In this document: positions 30,926 to 41,297 of the stretch, piece by piece | How positions within the stretch are numbered: position 1 is the first letter of the stretch | Layout: each line of letters starts with the position of its first letter | From: Tamilnaduibacter salinus | GTDB lineage: Bacteria; Pseudomonadota; Gammaproteobacteria; Pseudomonadales; Oleiphilaceae | Direction: 5' to 3' | Length of the DNA: 64,000 nt | Assembly: GCF_003096655.1 (NCBI RefSeq) | Contig: NZ_QEKQ01000001.1 | Span: 1 to 64,000, forward strand | Made by a program: the position numbers and the translations under genes | Notes under the pieces: generated by a model | What the model saw: the letters and a program-made list of their open reading frames with translations, nothing else | Told to the model about the DNA's origin: nothing | Database searches by the model: none

Positions 30926-32083
30926 ATGTTCGAACTGGTAGATAACGTACAACAGAATGCCGTGATCAAAGTGATCGGCGTTGGCGGTGGCGGTGGCAAT
31001 GCCGTGCGCCACATGCTCAGCTCCGACATCGAGGGTGTCGATTTCGTCTGCGCGAACACCGATGCCCAGGCGCTGTCGGACCTTGGCGCGCGCCAGGTGA
31101 TCCAGCTTGGTGGCAACATCACCAAAGGCCTCGGCGCCGGTGCAAATCCGGAAGTCGGGCGCCAGGCGGCGCTGGAAGACCGGGATCGCATCGCTGAAGC
31201 CCTGCAGGGGGCCGATATGGTCTTCATCACGGCCGGCATGGGCGGTGGTACGGGCACAGGCGCTGCGCCGATCGTCGCGGAAGTGGCCCGTGAAATGGGC
31301 ATTCTGACGGTCGCGGTGGTGACCAAGCCCTTCACGTTCGAGGGTGGCAAGCGGATGACGGTCGCCGAATCCGGGCTCAAGGACCTGGAAGACAACGTCG
31401 ACTCACTGATCACCATTCCCAACGAGAAACTGCTGGCGGTGATGGGCAAGAAGACCAGCCTGCTGGACGCGTTTGCGTCCGCGAACGACGTTCTGCTGGG
31501 CGCGGTGCAGGGCATTGCGGATCTGATTACCCGCAGCGGTATGATCAACGTCGACTTCGCCGACGTAAAAACCGTGATGTCCGAAATGGGCATGGCGATG
31601 ATGGGCACGGCCCGGGCTACCGGCGAGAACCGCTCTCGCGAAGCGGCCGAAGCCGCTGTCCGCAGCCCGCTGCTTGAGGACATTAACCTGCAGGGCGCCA
31701 AGGGCATCCTGGTCAATATCACGGCCGGCATGGACCTGAACCTGGGTGAGTTCTCCGAAGTGGGCGATATCGTCCGCGAATTCGCTTCTGACTCGGCCAC
31801 GGTGGTCGTGGGCACCGTGATTGATCCGGAAATGACGGACGAACTGAAAGTGACCGTGGTGGCAACCGGCCTGGGGGGCGATTCCGAACAGCCGACCAAG
31901 GTGGTGGACAACACCCGGACGCTGGATGGCAAGACAGACTATAACCAGCTTGACCGCCCTGCCGTACTGCGTCGGCGAGCCGTGGCCAATGGCAACGCGG
32001 CCGTGGATCAGGAAAATGAAGGTAAGGAGCAGAGTGTGGATTATCTCGATATTCCCGCATTCCTGCGGCGCCAGGCAGACTGA
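30926..32083 (+). CDS. ftsZ: Cell division protein FtsZ
   Basis: A 385-residue tubulin-like GTPase that forms the Z ring. The GTP loop GGGTGTGAAP is at residues 106-115, and the T7 loop region NVDFADVKTVM is intact. A variable linker follows residue about 320, and the C-terminal peptide DYLDIPAFLRRQAD binds FtsA and ZipA. ATG 30926 is set by GAAGGAG at 30911-30917, although the frame is open upstream. A 112-base gap from ftsA could hold its own promoter. Confidence 0.98.
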   Translation: MFELVDNVQQNAVIKVIGVGGGGGNAVRHMLSSDIEGVDFVCANTDAQALSDLGARQVIQLGGNITKGLGAGANPEVGRQAALEDRDRIAEALQGADMVFITAGMGGGTGTGAAPIVAEVAREMGILTVAVVTKPFTFEGGKRMTVAESGLKDLEDNVDSLITIPNEKLLAVMGKKTSLLDAFASANDVLLGAVQGIADLITRSGMINVDFADVKTVMSEMGMAMMGTARATGENRSREAAEAAVRSPLLEDINLQGAKGILVNITAGMDLNLGEFSEVGDIVREFASDSATVVVGTVIDPEMTDELKVTVVATGLGGDSEQPTKVVDNTRTLDGKTDYNQLDRPAVLRRRAVANGNAAVDQENEGKEQSVDYLDIPAFLRRQAD

Positions 32084-32248
32084 TAGTCTGTTTGGCCCCT
32101 TCAAAGCGGGCGCGCAGTGTGTCGGATAGTTTATGACAATCCATTCATTCGTAATTGGTTAAATGGTAGTCAATTAAACTTTCTGGTAAGCTGGCGCGAG
32201 GACTTCGCTTGGAAGTTTATCGACCATTTATGACGGATTTGTGAACCG
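32084..32248 (+). promoter_or_regulatory. AT-rich upstream region of lpxC
   Basis: This 165-base gap is the only sizeable AT-rich interval near the end of the division cluster. It contains TTGGTT at 32155-32160 and an extended -10-like TGGTAAGCT at 32184-32192, but no well-spaced pair. The element TTTATGAC occurs twice (about 32130 and 32225). A promoter for lpxC is likely; exact boxes cannot be fixed. Confidence 0.35.
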
Positions 32249-33169
32249 ATGATCAGACAACGGACGCTCAAAAACACCATCCGTGCGACTGGCGTAGGCC
32301 TGCACTCGGGTGAGAAGGTGTATCTGACGCTGAAGCCAGCGCCGGTCGACACGGGGATAGTGTTCCGGCGGACGGATCTGGATCCGGTTGGCGAAATCAA
32401 GGCGAGAGCCGAAGCCGTCGGCGAGACCATGCTGTCCACAACGCTGGTGGAGAATGGCGTACGGGTCATGACCATCGAGCATCTGATGTCGGCGATGGCC
32501 GGGCTGGGAATCGACAACTGTATTGTCGAGCTCAGTGCGGTGGAAGTGCCGATCATGGACGGCAGCGCCGGTCCCTTTGTGTTCCTTCTGCAATCGGCGG
32601 GCATTGCCGAGCAGGAAGCGGCCAAGCGCTTCATCCGCATCAAGCGGGAAGTGACGGTCGAGGAAGAAGGCAAGAAGGCGACGTTCCTGCCGTTTGACGG
32701 CTTCAAGGTCAGCTTCGGCATCGAGTTCGACCACCCCGTGTTCAAGGGGCGTGCGACACACGCGACCGTGGACTTCTCCAGTACATCCTTCGTCAAGGAA
32801 GTCAGCCGGGCCCGGACGTTCGGGTTCATGCGTGACATCGAAAAGCTGCGCTCCATGAACCTGGCACTGGGTGGCAGCGTGGACAACGCGATCGTTGTGG
32901 ATGACTACCGCATCCTCAACGAAGATGGCCTGCGCTACGACGACGAATTCGTCAAACACAAAGTGCTGGACGCCATTGGCGACCTGTATCTGCTGGGTAA
33001 CAGCCTGATTGGTGAGTTCCGTGGGGAGAAATCCGGCCACGACCTCAACAACAAACTGTTGCGTCGGCTGCTGCAGGAAGAGGACGCGTGGGAAGTGGTG
33101 ACGTTTGATGACGAGGCCACGGCCCCGATTTCCTATCTCAAGCCTGTGCTCGCCGCCCAGGAAGCCTGA
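32249..33169 (+). CDS. lpxC: UDP-3-O-acyl-N-acetylglucosamine deacetylase LpxC
   Basis: A 306-residue zinc amidase, the committed step of lipid A synthesis. Conserved motifs: [37 protein letters not shown] (zinc histidine), [30 protein letters not shown] and [18 protein letters not shown] (zinc ligands). Length matches E. coli (305). It follows ftsZ as in the classical dcw border. Its 3' end converges on dciA, with a 6-bp stem (33166-33171 with 33177-33182) across both stop regions. Confidence 0.98.
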   Translation: MIRQRTLKNTIRATGVGLHSGEKVYLTLKPAPVDTGIVFRRTDLDPVGEIKARAEAVGETMLSTTLVENGVRVMTIEHLMSAMAGLGIDNCIVELSAVEVPIMDGSAGPFVFLLQSAGIAEQEAAKRFIRIKREVTVEEEGKKATFLPFDGFKVSFGIEFDHPVFKGRATHATVDFSSTSFVKEVSRARTFGFMRDIEKLRSMNLALGGSVDNAIVVDDYRILNEDGLRYDDEFVKHKVLDAIGDLYLLGNSLIGEFRGEKSGHDLNNKLLRRLLQEEDAWEVVTFDDEATAPISYLKPVLAAQEA

Positions 33170-33178
33170 GCCGGACGC

Positions 33179-33625
33179 TCAGTCCCTGGCATGACGAGCC
33201 AGTCTTTCGAGAACCTGACGTAAATCCTCGTCCTTCGTATGCCCGGCCTCCTCCATGAGGAGCCGGGCATTTTCCGTACTGATAGGGGGTGCGGGGGACA
33301 GCCCGGCGGGCGGTTTGCCCTGTGGAACCACACGGACCTTGAGTCGCCAGAGATGTCGGAAATCCGGGTCCTGGCGCAGTTCGTTCACCACGTCCCGCTG
33401 CCGGAGCCGGAGTTGGCTGGCATGAACGCTGTTGGGTGCTGACAGAGTCAGGTCGCCATCGCGGTAGGCCACGAAACGGCAGCCAGAGGCCAGTTCGGCA
33501 GGGATGGCCGTCAGCACCCGTTGCTCCAGTGCCTGGTGGTGTTCCGCCGCCTCCAGCAGCCGTTCGAGCGTTGCGCCTGGGGCCTCCTGGGCATTGAGTC
33601 GGAGTCGCGAGGGGTGTGGTTTCAA
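33179..33625 (-). CDS. dciA: DciA-like protein (DUF721), helicase-loading factor
   Basis: A 148-residue protein of the DUF721 family. The domain is at residues about 15-95 (TLERLLEAAEHHQALEQRVLTAIPAELASGCRFVAYRDGDLTLSAPNSVHASQLRLRQRDVVNELR, over 33338-33573), with the DL.L.A.NS..A.QLR pattern of DciA. DciA recruits the replicative helicase in bacteria without DnaC. Position between lpxC and the M23/secA genes matches Pseudomonas. The most upstream start is TTG at 33625 and has no clear ribosome binding site, so the N-terminus is uncertain. Confidence 0.78.
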   Translation of the reverse strand: MKPHPSRLRLNAQEAPGATLERLLEAAEHHQALEQRVLTAIPAELASGCRFVAYRDGDLTLSAPNSVHASQLRLRQRDVVNELRQDPDFRHLWRLKVRVVPQGKPPAGLSPAPPISTENARLLMEEAGHTKDEDLRQVLERLARHARD

Positions 33626-33799
33626 TGTGTCCGTCCCGGTGTGGCGCGGTGTTCAGGATACCGTTGGTTACGAATTAACCAGTTTTGTGGCTGGCGTAAT
33701 CGGCCAACTGTGATTAAGATTACCGGTTGCTGGATGGGCGGGTCCAGCCCGGCGGAGGACAATCGCCCGCCGGTTTCCTCAAGCGAGCGCATAACGTGT

Positions 33800-34738
33800 A
33801 TGAATCTCATCGTTGTCACTAAAAAGCACGGCCGATCGCATTCACTGAATCTTAATCTCTGGATGCTGGGCGGCCTTGTGCTGGCAGGAATGACCCTGTT
33901 GTTGGCGGTGGGTTATGGCGGCTACCGCTTTGCGCAGAGCCAGGCCGCCGAGGGCGTTCAGGGCGCGAGTCCGGCACTGGTCAAGCAGTGGCATGAGCGC
34001 CTGTCGGAGCAGAAAGAGCGTCTGCAGTCGGTCCAGGCACAGGCCAATCGGCAGATCGATGCCCTGACTCTGCGGCTCGGTGAGATGCAGGGGCGTCTGC
34101 TGCGTCTGGATGCGCTGGGTCAGCGGCTGGTGGAAAGCAGTGGCCTGGCCAACGGTGAATTCAATTTTGACCAGGCACCGGCCGTTGGCGGGCCGGAGTC
34201 GCCCACGTTGGGGCCCTCCCTTTCTCCGCCGGGACTCAGCGCGATGATTGACCGGCTGGAATCGCAAATCAGCAGTCGGGAAAGTCAGCTGCGCCTGCTC
34301 AACGAGCTGCTGTCCCGGGAGCGATTGGAGGATGAGCGCTTTGTGGCCGGTCGTCCCATTACGTGGGGGTGGTTGTCGTCTCATTACGGGTACCGGACAG
34401 ATCCGTTTTCCGGCAAACGCGCCTGGCACAGCGGTGTGGACCTGGCTGGCAAAGAGGGGAGCGACATTATTGCCGTGGCTGCGGGTGTCGTGACCTACGC
34501 CGATGATCGCTATGGTTACGGCAATCTGGTCGAGATTGATCATGGTGACGGCCTGGTGACCCGCTACGCGCACTGTAAGTCGATTGAAGTGTCTGTGGGG
34601 GATGTGGTCGAGAAAGGGCAGGTGGTGGCCCTGATGGGCAGTACCGGGCGCTCCACCGGTCCGCATGTTCATTTCGAAGTGCTTCGCGATGGCAAGACCC
34701 TGGACCCCGAGAAGTACATCCGCCGCGCGAGCCGCTAA
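33800..34738 (+). CDS. M23-family peptidase with membrane anchor
   Basis: A 312-residue envelope protein. After a short cytoplasmic start it has one membrane helix (about residues 20-42, LWMLGGLVLAGMTLLLAVGYGG), then two coiled-coil segments (KQWHERLSEQKERLQSVQAQ; MIDRLESQISSRESQLRLLNEL) and a LytM/M23 domain. Zinc motifs HSGVD and HVHFE are present, so it is probably an active glycyl or DD-endopeptidase. ATG 33800 begins the conserved protein. A peptidase of this kind precedes secA in Pseudomonas. Confidence 0.9.
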   Translation: MNLIVVTKKHGRSHSLNLNLWMLGGLVLAGMTLLLAVGYGGYRFAQSQAAEGVQGASPALVKQWHERLSEQKERLQSVQAQANRQIDALTLRLGEMQGRLLRLDALGQRLVESSGLANGEFNFDQAPAVGGPESPTLGPSLSPPGLSAMIDRLESQISSRESQLRLLNELLSRERLEDERFVAGRPITWGWLSSHYGYRTDPFSGKRAWHSGVDLAGKEGSDIIAVAAGVVTYADDRYGYGNLVEIDHGDGLVTRYAHCKSIEVSVGDVVEKGQVVALMGSTGRSTGPHVHFEVLRDGKTLDPEKYIRRASR

Positions 34739-35040
34739 GGCCGTCCATCTCCAGCGGCCACCCCCGACGGTGGCCGATTCCGATCCGGTGCACTCCCGTT
34801 GCACGCTGTCCCTTCCTGATCCGTCGGTGCCCGCAGCGCCCGCCTTTCTCAACTTCTTAAAATAAGGTTAGAATGCCGCTTTGGCAGTCTGCCCCCCGTG
34901 GCCTCTGCCCCGGTGCCGCATGCGGATGCCCCTTCCTCAACCGGTCGCGGTACGCAGACGGTGTCCGTCTGTCCAGGCAGTCCAGGATTGGCCCAGTGAC
35001 CGGGCCGGGCGCTTTTCGATAACCAACGAAGCAGTGGTCT
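34739..35040 (+). promoter_or_regulatory. secA upstream region with candidate promoter and long leader
   Basis: No established gene lies here. A candidate promoter is TTCTCA (34846-34851) and TAGAAT (34869-34874), 17 bases apart, giving a leader of about 160 bases. The leader contains a stem CAGACGG-TGT-CCGTCTG near 34955. An open frame of 49 codons (34873-35022) is present, but its ATG overlaps the -10 and it has no signal sequence. Translational control of secA is possible but not shown. Confidence 0.4.
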
Positions 35041-37803
35041 ATGTTCTCTAAGCTTGCAACGAAGATTTTCGGCAATAAGAACGCTCGTGAAATCAAGCGC
35101 ATGCGCAAAGTAGTCACGCGCATCAACGAGCTGGAGGAAACCTACACCGCCCTCTCGGATTCCGAGCTTCAGGGTAAGACCGCCGAATTCCGCCGCCGGC
35201 TGGATGAAAAGGAAACGCTGGATCAGCTGCTTCCGGAAGCATTCGCCACTGTTCGTGAGGCGAGTCGCCGGGTGCTCGGTATGCGCCACTTCGATGTGCA
35301 GCTGATCGGCGCCATCACGCTCCACGAAGGCCACATCGCGGAAATGAAGACCGGTGAGGGCAAGACCCTGGTCGCGACGGCCTCGGTCTACCTCAATGCG
35401 CTGCCTGGCGAAGGTGTACACCTGGTGACGGTCAACGATTACCTGGCCGAGCGGGATGCTGAGTGGATGGGAGCGGTCTACCGATTCCTGGGCCTGCAGG
35501 TCGGTGTGATCTATTCCGGTCAGGACCATCAGTCCAAGAAGGAAGCGTACGCCGCTGACATCACCTACGGCACCAATAACGAGTTTGGTTTTGACTACCT
35601 GCGCGACAACATGGCGTTCAGTACCGACGACAAGGTCCAGCGTGGGCTGAACTTCGCCATCGTGGATGAGGTCGACTCCATCCTGATTGACGAAGCGCGG
35701 ACGCCACTGGTCATTTCCGGGGCCGCGGAAGACAGCTCCCGCCTGTATCGGGAGATCAACAAACTGGTGCCGGGTCTGGAAGCGGGGGAGGTTCCTGAGG
35801 AGGGCGAGCCCACCGGTGACTTTACGCTGGATGAGAAAACCAAACAGGTAGAGCTGACCGAGCAGGGTCATGAAAAGGTGGAGCGGCTGCTGGTGGAGCA
35901 GGGTCTTCTGGAAGAGGGCGACAGCCTCTATTCCGCCTCCAATCTGAGTCTGCTGCATCATGTCCATTCGGCCCTGCGGGCCCATCACCTGTTCCAGAAA
36001 GACATCGATTACATCGTTCAGGGTGGGCAGGTGGTCATCGTCGACGAACACACCGGCCGGACCATGCCGGGCCGCCGCTGGAGCGAGGGGCTGCATCAGT
36101 CGATCGAAGCGAAAGAGGGCGTGGACATCCAGGCGGAGAGTCAGACGCTGGCGTCCACGACGTTCCAGAATTTCTTCCGTATGTACGACAAGCTGTCCGG
36201 CATGACCGGCACGGCCGATACCGAGGCGTTTGAGTTCCGTCAGATCTATGGCCTCGACGTGGTGGTGATCCCGCCGAACAAGCCCATCCAGCGGATCGAC
36301 TACAATGATCTGATCTACCTCACTCAGGAAGAGAAGTTCCAGGCCATCATCGATGAGATCAAGGACGTGGTCGGGGAGGGCCGCCCCGTCCTCGTGGGAA
36401 CCGGTTCCATCGAGGCTTCGGAATTGCTCTCGATGCTGCTGCGCAAGGCGAAGATCGATCACGAGGTCCTGAACGCCAAGCAGCATGGGCGCGAAGCCCG
36501 GGTCATTGCACAGGCCGGCCGTCCTGGCGCCGTGACCATCGCCACCAACATGGCCGGCCGAGGCACGGACATCGTTCTGGGCGGCAACTGGGAGTTCGAG
36601 GTGGCGGATCAGGACGACCCATCCGAGGAAGACATCGCCCGCATCAAGGCCGAGTGGAATGATCGTCACAATCAGGTTCTGGAAGCCGGGGGGCTGCACA
36701 TCATCGGGACTGAACGCCATGAATCCCGCCGGATCGACAACCAGCTCCGTGGCCGCGCCGGGCGTCAGGGCGACCCGGGCTCGTCACGGTTCTTCCTGTC
36801 TCTCGAGGACAACCTGATGCGGATTTTCGCCCCGGACCGGGTGAAGAACATCATGCAGGCGATGGGCATGAAGAAGGGCGAGGCCATCGAGCACCGGATG
36901 GTGACCAACGCCATCGAGAAATCGCAGCGCAAGGTCGAGGGCCGCAACTTCGACATGCGGAAGACGCTGTTGGAGTATGACGATGTGGCGAACGACCAGC
37001 GTAGTGTCATATACGAGCAACGCAACCACATCATGGGCTCCGAGGATATTTCGGATCTGGTCGAGACGGTTCGGTCCGATGTGGTCGATGATGTCATCAG
37101 TACTGGCATTCCCCCACAGAGCATGCCTGAGCAATGGGACATCCCGCTTCTGGAGAAGACCATCCAGGCCGAGCTGGCACTGGACCTGCCCATTCAGGAA
37201 TGGCTCGACAACGACGACAAGCTCTACGAGGAAAAACTGCGCGAACGCATTCTGAATGAGGTCGTTGAGGCCTACCGGGCGAAAGAGGAGCTGGTGGGCA
37301 GTGCGGCCATGCGCAAGTTCGAAAAGCAGGTCTTCCTGCAGGTGCTCGATACGCTCTGGAAGGAACACCTGTCCAACATGGACCACCTGCGTCGTGGCAT
37401 CCATCTGAGAGGGTATGCGCAGAAGAACCCGAAGCAGGAATACAAGCGTGAAGCGTTTAACCTCTTTGAAAGCATGCTTGAGGCGATGAAGAGCGATGTG
37501 GTCCGCGCGCTCAGCCACGTTCGTGTTCAGGGGCAGGACGAGGTGGAAGAAGTCGAGCGGCGCCGTCGAGAAGAACTGGAGCGCCAGTTGGCGAGTGCCA
37601 ACCTGCGCCATGATCAGACCAGCGCCGCAGCGGAGGCCAGCACGACAGCCGGAGACGGTCAGGACGGGCAGGGTGAGCGCCAGCAGGAGGCGTCCGGAAC
37701 CCCGGAAACCTTTGTCCGGCAGGAACGCAAGGTCGGCCGGAACGAGCCCTGTCCCTGTGGCTCGGGCAAGAAGTACAAGCAGTGTCACGGCCGTGTGAGC
37801 TGA
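35041..37803 (+). CDS. secA: Preprotein translocase ATPase SecA
   Basis: A 920-residue motor of the Sec pathway. Visible features: Walker A MKTGEGKT (residues 102-109), DEVD (209-212), the preprotein-crosslinking domain, [38 protein letters not shown] (36741-36827), the helical scaffold, and a C-terminal zinc motif [14 protein letters not shown] that binds SecB. Length is close to E. coli (901). It has its own putative promoter. Confidence 0.98.
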   Translation: MFSKLATKIFGNKNAREIKRMRKVVTRINELEETYTALSDSELQGKTAEFRRRLDEKETLDQLLPEAFATVREASRRVLGMRHFDVQLIGAITLHEGHIAEMKTGEGKTLVATASVYLNALPGEGVHLVTVNDYLAERDAEWMGAVYRFLGLQVGVIYSGQDHQSKKEAYAADITYGTNNEFGFDYLRDNMAFSTDDKVQRGLNFAIVDEVDSILIDEARTPLVISGAAEDSSRLYREINKLVPGLEAGEVPEEGEPTGDFTLDEKTKQVELTEQGHEKVERLLVEQGLLEEGDSLYSASNLSLLHHVHSALRAHHLFQKDIDYIVQGGQVVIVDEHTGRTMPGRRWSEGLHQSIEAKEGVDIQAESQTLASTTFQNFFRMYDKLSGMTGTADTEAFEFRQIYGLDVVVIPPNKPIQRIDYNDLIYLTQEEKFQAIIDEIKDVVGEGRPVLVGTGSIEASELLSMLLRKAKIDHEVLNAKQHGREARVIAQAGRPGAVTIATNMAGRGTDIVLGGNWEFEVADQDDPSEEDIARIKAEWNDRHNQVLEAGGLHIIGTERHESRRIDNQLRGRAGRQGDPGSSRFFLSLEDNLMRIFAPDRVKNIMQAMGMKKGEAIEHRMVTNAIEKSQRKVEGRNFDMRKTLLEYDDVANDQRSVIYEQRNHIMGSEDISDLVETVRSDVVDDVISTGIPPQSMPEQWDIPLLEKTIQAELALDLPIQEWLDNDDKLYEEKLRERILNEVVEAYRAKEELVGSAAMRKFEKQVFLQVLDTLWKEHLSNMDHLRRGIHLRGYAQKNPKQEYKREAFNLFESMLEAMKSDVVRALSHVRVQGQDEVEEVERRRREELERQLASANLRHDQTSAAAEASTTAGDGQDGQGERQQEASGTPETFVRQERKVGRNEPCPCGSGKKYKQCHGRVS

Positions 37804-37819
37804 TTCGGGGGGCGCGACC

Positions 37820-39037
37820 ATGAGTGTGGGACTTGGGCCTTTGCCCGACTTTCATCCCGTGGCGGGGGTCCGCCTTGGCACAGCGGCCGCCGGCATCAAG
37901 AAGCCTGGTCGCCCGGATCTGGTGGTGATGGCTCTGGATTCGGGCAGCCGGGTCGCCGGAACGTTCACCCGGAACCAGTTCTGCGCGGCTCCGGTGCTCG
38001 TCACCCGTGACCATCTGGCGGTCGAGCCACCGCGCTACCTGCTGATCAACACCGGCAACGCCAATGCCGGGAATGGCGAGGATGGCGTGGCCGATGCGCA
38101 GACCTGCTGCGATGCGCTCGCCCAGGAAACCGGCGGTGTTGCCGAACAGGTGTTGCCCTTTTCCACTGGCGTGATCGGGGAACGCCTGCCGGTGGATCGC
38201 CTGGTGGCCGGGCTTCCTGATGCGCTGGATGTGCTGTCGCCGACGGGGTGGGCGGATGCCGCCTCTGGCATCATGACCACGGACACCCAGCCCAAGGGCG
38301 CGACGCGCCGGATCACCCTGGGTGGTCAGACCGTCACGATCTCCGGTATCAGTAAGGGAGCCGGGATGATCTGCCCCAACATGGCGACCATGCTGGCCTT
38401 CATCGCCACCGATGCCGCGATCGATCCCGACCTGCTTCAGCAGTTGGTGTCCGAGCTGGGGGACCGGTCGTTCAACCGAATTACCATCGACGGCGACACC
38501 TCCACCAATGACGCCTGCATGCTGATCGCAACCGGCCAGAGCAATGCGCCGGAGATCACGAGTGCCAGTGACCAGTTGCCGGTGCTTCGCGAGGCGCTCC
38601 TGTCCGTGTTTCTGGAACTGTCCCATGCCATCGTCCGTGATGGGGAAGGGGCGACCAAGTTCATCACCATTGCCGTGGAGCAGGCCGCATCAGTGGACGA
38701 GGCGCTCAATGTGGCCTACACGCTGGCGCACTCGCCGCTGGTCAAGACCGCTTTCTACGCCAGCGATCCCAACTGGGGGCGCTTACTGGCGGCGGTCGGT
38801 CGGGCCGGGGTGGTTGGACTCGATCTGGAGCGGGTCGCCATTGATCTTGGGGACGTGGCGCTGGTCCGCGATGGCGGTCGGGCCGAGTCGTACACCGAAG
38901 AGCAGGGGCAGGCCGTGATGGATCAGCCCGAGATCACTGTCCGTGTTGACCTGGGTCGCGGGACGGTTCGTGAAACCGTATGGACCTGCGATCTGTCCCA
39001 TGACTATGTGACCATCAACGCCGAATACCGGACCTGA
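37820..39037 (+). CDS. argJ: Bifunctional ornithine acetyltransferase / N-acetylglutamate synthase
   Basis: A 405-residue autoproteolytic enzyme. It is cut before T190 in the motif [14 protein letters not shown], producing alpha and beta chains with the threonine as nucleophile. Other signatures: [13 protein letters not shown] near the start and [19 protein letters not shown]. It recycles the acetyl group in arginine biosynthesis. It begins 16 bases after secA; the secA-argJ-mutT order is known from Pseudomonas. Confidence 0.96.
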   Translation: MSVGLGPLPDFHPVAGVRLGTAAAGIKKPGRPDLVVMALDSGSRVAGTFTRNQFCAAPVLVTRDHLAVEPPRYLLINTGNANAGNGEDGVADAQTCCDALAQETGGVAEQVLPFSTGVIGERLPVDRLVAGLPDALDVLSPTGWADAASGIMTTDTQPKGATRRITLGGQTVTISGISKGAGMICPNMATMLAFIATDAAIDPDLLQQLVSELGDRSFNRITIDGDTSTNDACMLIATGQSNAPEITSASDQLPVLREALLSVFLELSHAIVRDGEGATKFITIAVEQAASVDEALNVAYTLAHSPLVKTAFYASDPNWGRLLAAVGRAGVVGLDLERVAIDLGDVALVRDGGRAESYTEEQGQAVMDQPEITVRVDLGRGTVRETVWTCDLSHDYVTINAEYRT

Positions 39038-39040
39038 GTC

Positions 39041-40024
39041 ATGACGAAACCGATTCATGTGGCTGTGGGCGTGGTTCGCCGGGGTGATGAGGTACTGGTG
39101 GCACGTCGCCCGGACCATGTCCATCAGGGCGGTCGACTGGAGTTCCCGGGGGGCAAGGTCGAACCAGGAGAGCCTGCGCCGGAGGCGCTGAAGCGCGAAC
39201 TGGCCGAGGAGCTTGGCATCGGGGCGACCACCGACGACATCATCCCGCTGATTCGTGTGGCTCATGACTACGACGACAAGTGTGTCTTGCTGGACGTGTT
39301 CGAGGTGACCGGTTTCACGGGCGAGCCCCACGGGGTCGAAGGTCAGCCGGTTGAGTGGCGGCCAGCGGCCAGTCTGGATCCCGAAGCTTTCCCGGCGGCG
39401 AATGGCCCGATCATCTATGCCGTCCAGTTGTCCGACACGATCCACATTACCGGCGAGGCCTGGTCTGGCGAAAACGTGCTCGCGACTCTCCGGGAGAAGC
39501 TTGAGGAGCAGCGCCCCCAAACCGTGCTGCTTCGCGCGCCCTGGCTCTCACGGGAGCACTATGCCGAGCGGGCCCGGGCGCTGGTTCCCATCTGCCGGGA
39601 CATTGGCGCTCGATTGGTACTCCACGGAGAGCCCTCCGCACTGATCGATTGCCCGGATGCCGATGGTATTCACCTGCCGTGGCGAGTGGCCGAAGTGCTG
39701 GAGGATACCCGCCCGGTCAGCCGGCAATACTGGTTGGGTGTTTCCTGCCATAATGAGGAAGAACTCGCACAGGCATCGGTTCTGGAGGCGGACTACGCGT
39801 TTCTTGGCCCCGTGCAGGCGACAGCGAGCCACCCAACCACCAGCCCAATGGGGTGGGAGGTCGCTTCCGGCCTGATCGCCCGCGCCAACCGTCCGGTGTA
39901 CGCGCTGGGCGGGCTGAGCACGGCGGATGTAAACACGGCACGCCACTATGGCGCACGGGGCATCGCCACGATCAGCGGGTGGTGGCGGTCCCCGTCGCCG
40001 GAGACGGACGAGGAGCCCTCCTGA
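39041..40024 (+). CDS. Nudix hydrolase (MutT-like) fused to a ThiE-like domain
   Basis: A 327-residue two-domain protein. Residues about 5-130 form a MutT-type Nudix hydrolase with the box [23 protein letters not shown], likely cleaning 8-oxo-dGTP from the nucleotide pool. Residues about 165-315 resemble thiamine-phosphate synthase ([47 protein letters not shown]), but the canonical substrate residues are poorly kept. The fusion is common in gammaproteobacteria, often with the synthase half thought to be inactive. Stop overlaps the moaC start (TGATG). Confidence 0.88.
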   Translation: MTKPIHVAVGVVRRGDEVLVARRPDHVHQGGRLEFPGGKVEPGEPAPEALKRELAEELGIGATTDDIIPLIRVAHDYDDKCVLLDVFEVTGFTGEPHGVEGQPVEWRPAASLDPEAFPAANGPIIYAVQLSDTIHITGEAWSGENVLATLREKLEEQRPQTVLLRAPWLSREHYAERARALVPICRDIGARLVLHGEPSALIDCPDADGIHLPWRVAEVLEDTRPVSRQYWLGVSCHNEEELAQASVLEADYAFLGPVQATASHPTTSPMGWEVASGLIARANRPVYALGGLSTADVNTARHYGARGIATISGWWRSPSPETDEEPS

Positions 40025-40500
40025 TGGCACACCTGACCCACCTGGATGAGCATGGCGACGCCCGCATGGTGGACGTCACGGAGAAGACCGTGACGGATCG
40101 GGAGGCCCGCGCCACGGCTTTTATTGCCATGCGTCCGGAAACCCTGGCGATGATCCGGAACCATGAGCACCCCAAGGGCGACGTGCTGGCGACCGCCCGT
40201 ATCGCGGGGATCATGGCCGCCAAGAAAACCCACGACCTGATTCCCCTTTGCCATGCCCTGAACCTGACGTCTGTGAAGGTGCACCTGAGCATTGAGAATG
40301 CGGAGACGCCGGGGGTGCGGATCGAGTCCTGCTGTCGTCTCGCGGCGCGCACTGGCGTTGAGATGGAGGCCCTGACCGCCGTCAATATTGCAGCGCTGAC
40401 TCTCTATGACATGTGCAAGGCGGTCGACCGGGGGATGGTCATCAGCGACGTCCGGTTGGTGGAGAAATCCGGTGGTCGCTCCGGCCACTGGGCCGGTTGA
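40024..40500 (+). CDS. moaC: Cyclic pyranopterin monophosphate synthase MoaC
   Basis: A 158-residue protein. Motifs: [46 protein letters not shown] (40177-40257) and [26 protein letters not shown]. With MoaA it converts GTP to cyclic pyranopterin monophosphate in molybdenum cofactor synthesis. No other moa gene is in the window, so it is an orphan here. The start overlaps the Nudix stop by one base; upstream frame extension is not conserved. Confidence 0.96.
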   Translation: MAHLTHLDEHGDARMVDVTEKTVTDREARATAFIAMRPETLAMIRNHEHPKGDVLATARIAGIMAAKKTHDLIPLCHALNLTSVKVHLSIENAETPGVRIESCCRLAARTGVEMEALTAVNIAALTLYDMCKAVDRGMVISDVRLVEKSGGRSGHWAG

Positions 40501-40557
40501 TTCGCCTGTCTTCTGCGCCGCGCTGACGGCGGGGTACGCCCACAGAGCCCATTCTGC

Positions 40558-40563
40558 TAGAAT
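40558..40563 (+). promoter_or_regulatory. Extended -10 promoter upstream of ribA
   Basis: TAGAAT preceded by TGC forms an extended -10 element (TGCTAGAAT) 34 bases before the ribA start. No -35 is needed for such elements and none is obvious. Confidence 0.4.
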
Positions 40564-40596
40564 GCGCGCCCTGTCGATTGAACCCGAGGTAACGCT

Positions 40597-41217
40597 GTGG
40601 CTGTTCGCTATGTCCAGAGCTGCCGGCTACCCACGCCGTTTGGCGTTTTTGACATGCACGGTTTCGAGGAAACCGACACCGGCAAAGAGCACCTGGCACT
40701 GACCCTGGGCGCGTTGGACAGCGATGCGCCAATGCTGGCCCGGACCCACTCCGAGTGCCTGACCGGCGATGCGCTGTACAGCATGCGGTGCGACTGTGGC
40801 TATCAGCTTGAAGAAGCGTTGCGCAGCATCGCCCGGGAAGGGCGAGGCATTCTGATGTACCTGCGCCAGGAAGGCCGGGGGATCGGGCTGCTGAACAAGA
40901 TCCGCGCCTACCGCCTTCAGGATGAGGGGGCCGACACCGTGGAAGCCAACGAACAGCTTGGGTTTGCGGCCGATCTGCGCGATTACTCCATGTGCCGGGA
41001 TATGCTCGGCCACCTGGGCATTCGCAGCCTGCGCCTGATGACCAACAACCCCCGTAAAGTGCAGGCGCTGGAGGAGTTGGGCATTACCATCGCCGAGCGC
41101 GTTCCGCTACACGCCGGTCGTAACCCGCACAATGAGAGCTATCTCGCCACCAAGCAGAGCAAGCTGGGGCACTGGCTTGAGACCCATCAGGACGATGACC
41201 CCGACGCCTCCCTCTGA
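40597..41217 (+). CDS. ribA: GTP cyclohydrolase II
   Basis: A 206-residue enzyme for the first step of riboflavin synthesis. The zinc motif [46 protein letters not shown] and LLH..GRNPHN-type ending are close to E. coli RibA. The start is GTG 40597 with GAGGT six bases upstream. It stands alone without ribB and is probably transcribed from the extended -10 promoter just upstream. Confidence 0.96.
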   Translation: MAVRYVQSCRLPTPFGVFDMHGFEETDTGKEHLALTLGALDSDAPMLARTHSECLTGDALYSMRCDCGYQLEEALRSIAREGRGILMYLRQEGRGIGLLNKIRAYRLQDEGADTVEANEQLGFAADLRDYSMCRDMLGHLGIRSLRLMTNNPRKVQALEELGITIAERVPLHAGRNPHNESYLATKQSKLGHWLETHQDDDPDASL

Positions 41218-41297
41218 GAACCGCCTGTCGTGCCCTGTCGCGTTCTGCTGAGTCTCTGACGCAGGCGCGCGCAATCGGCCCGTTGAACGCGTCCGGA

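Noticed and set aside
33166-33182. Hairpin across the lpxC and dciA stop codons as a terminator
   Set aside because: The stem is only 6 bp with no T-run on either strand, so it is mentioned with lpxC and not called separately.
34849-36720. A 623-codon open frame antisense to secA
   Set aside because: Long antisense frames are expected in GC-rich coding DNA. It has no recognisable domain and lies wholly opposite a conserved gene.
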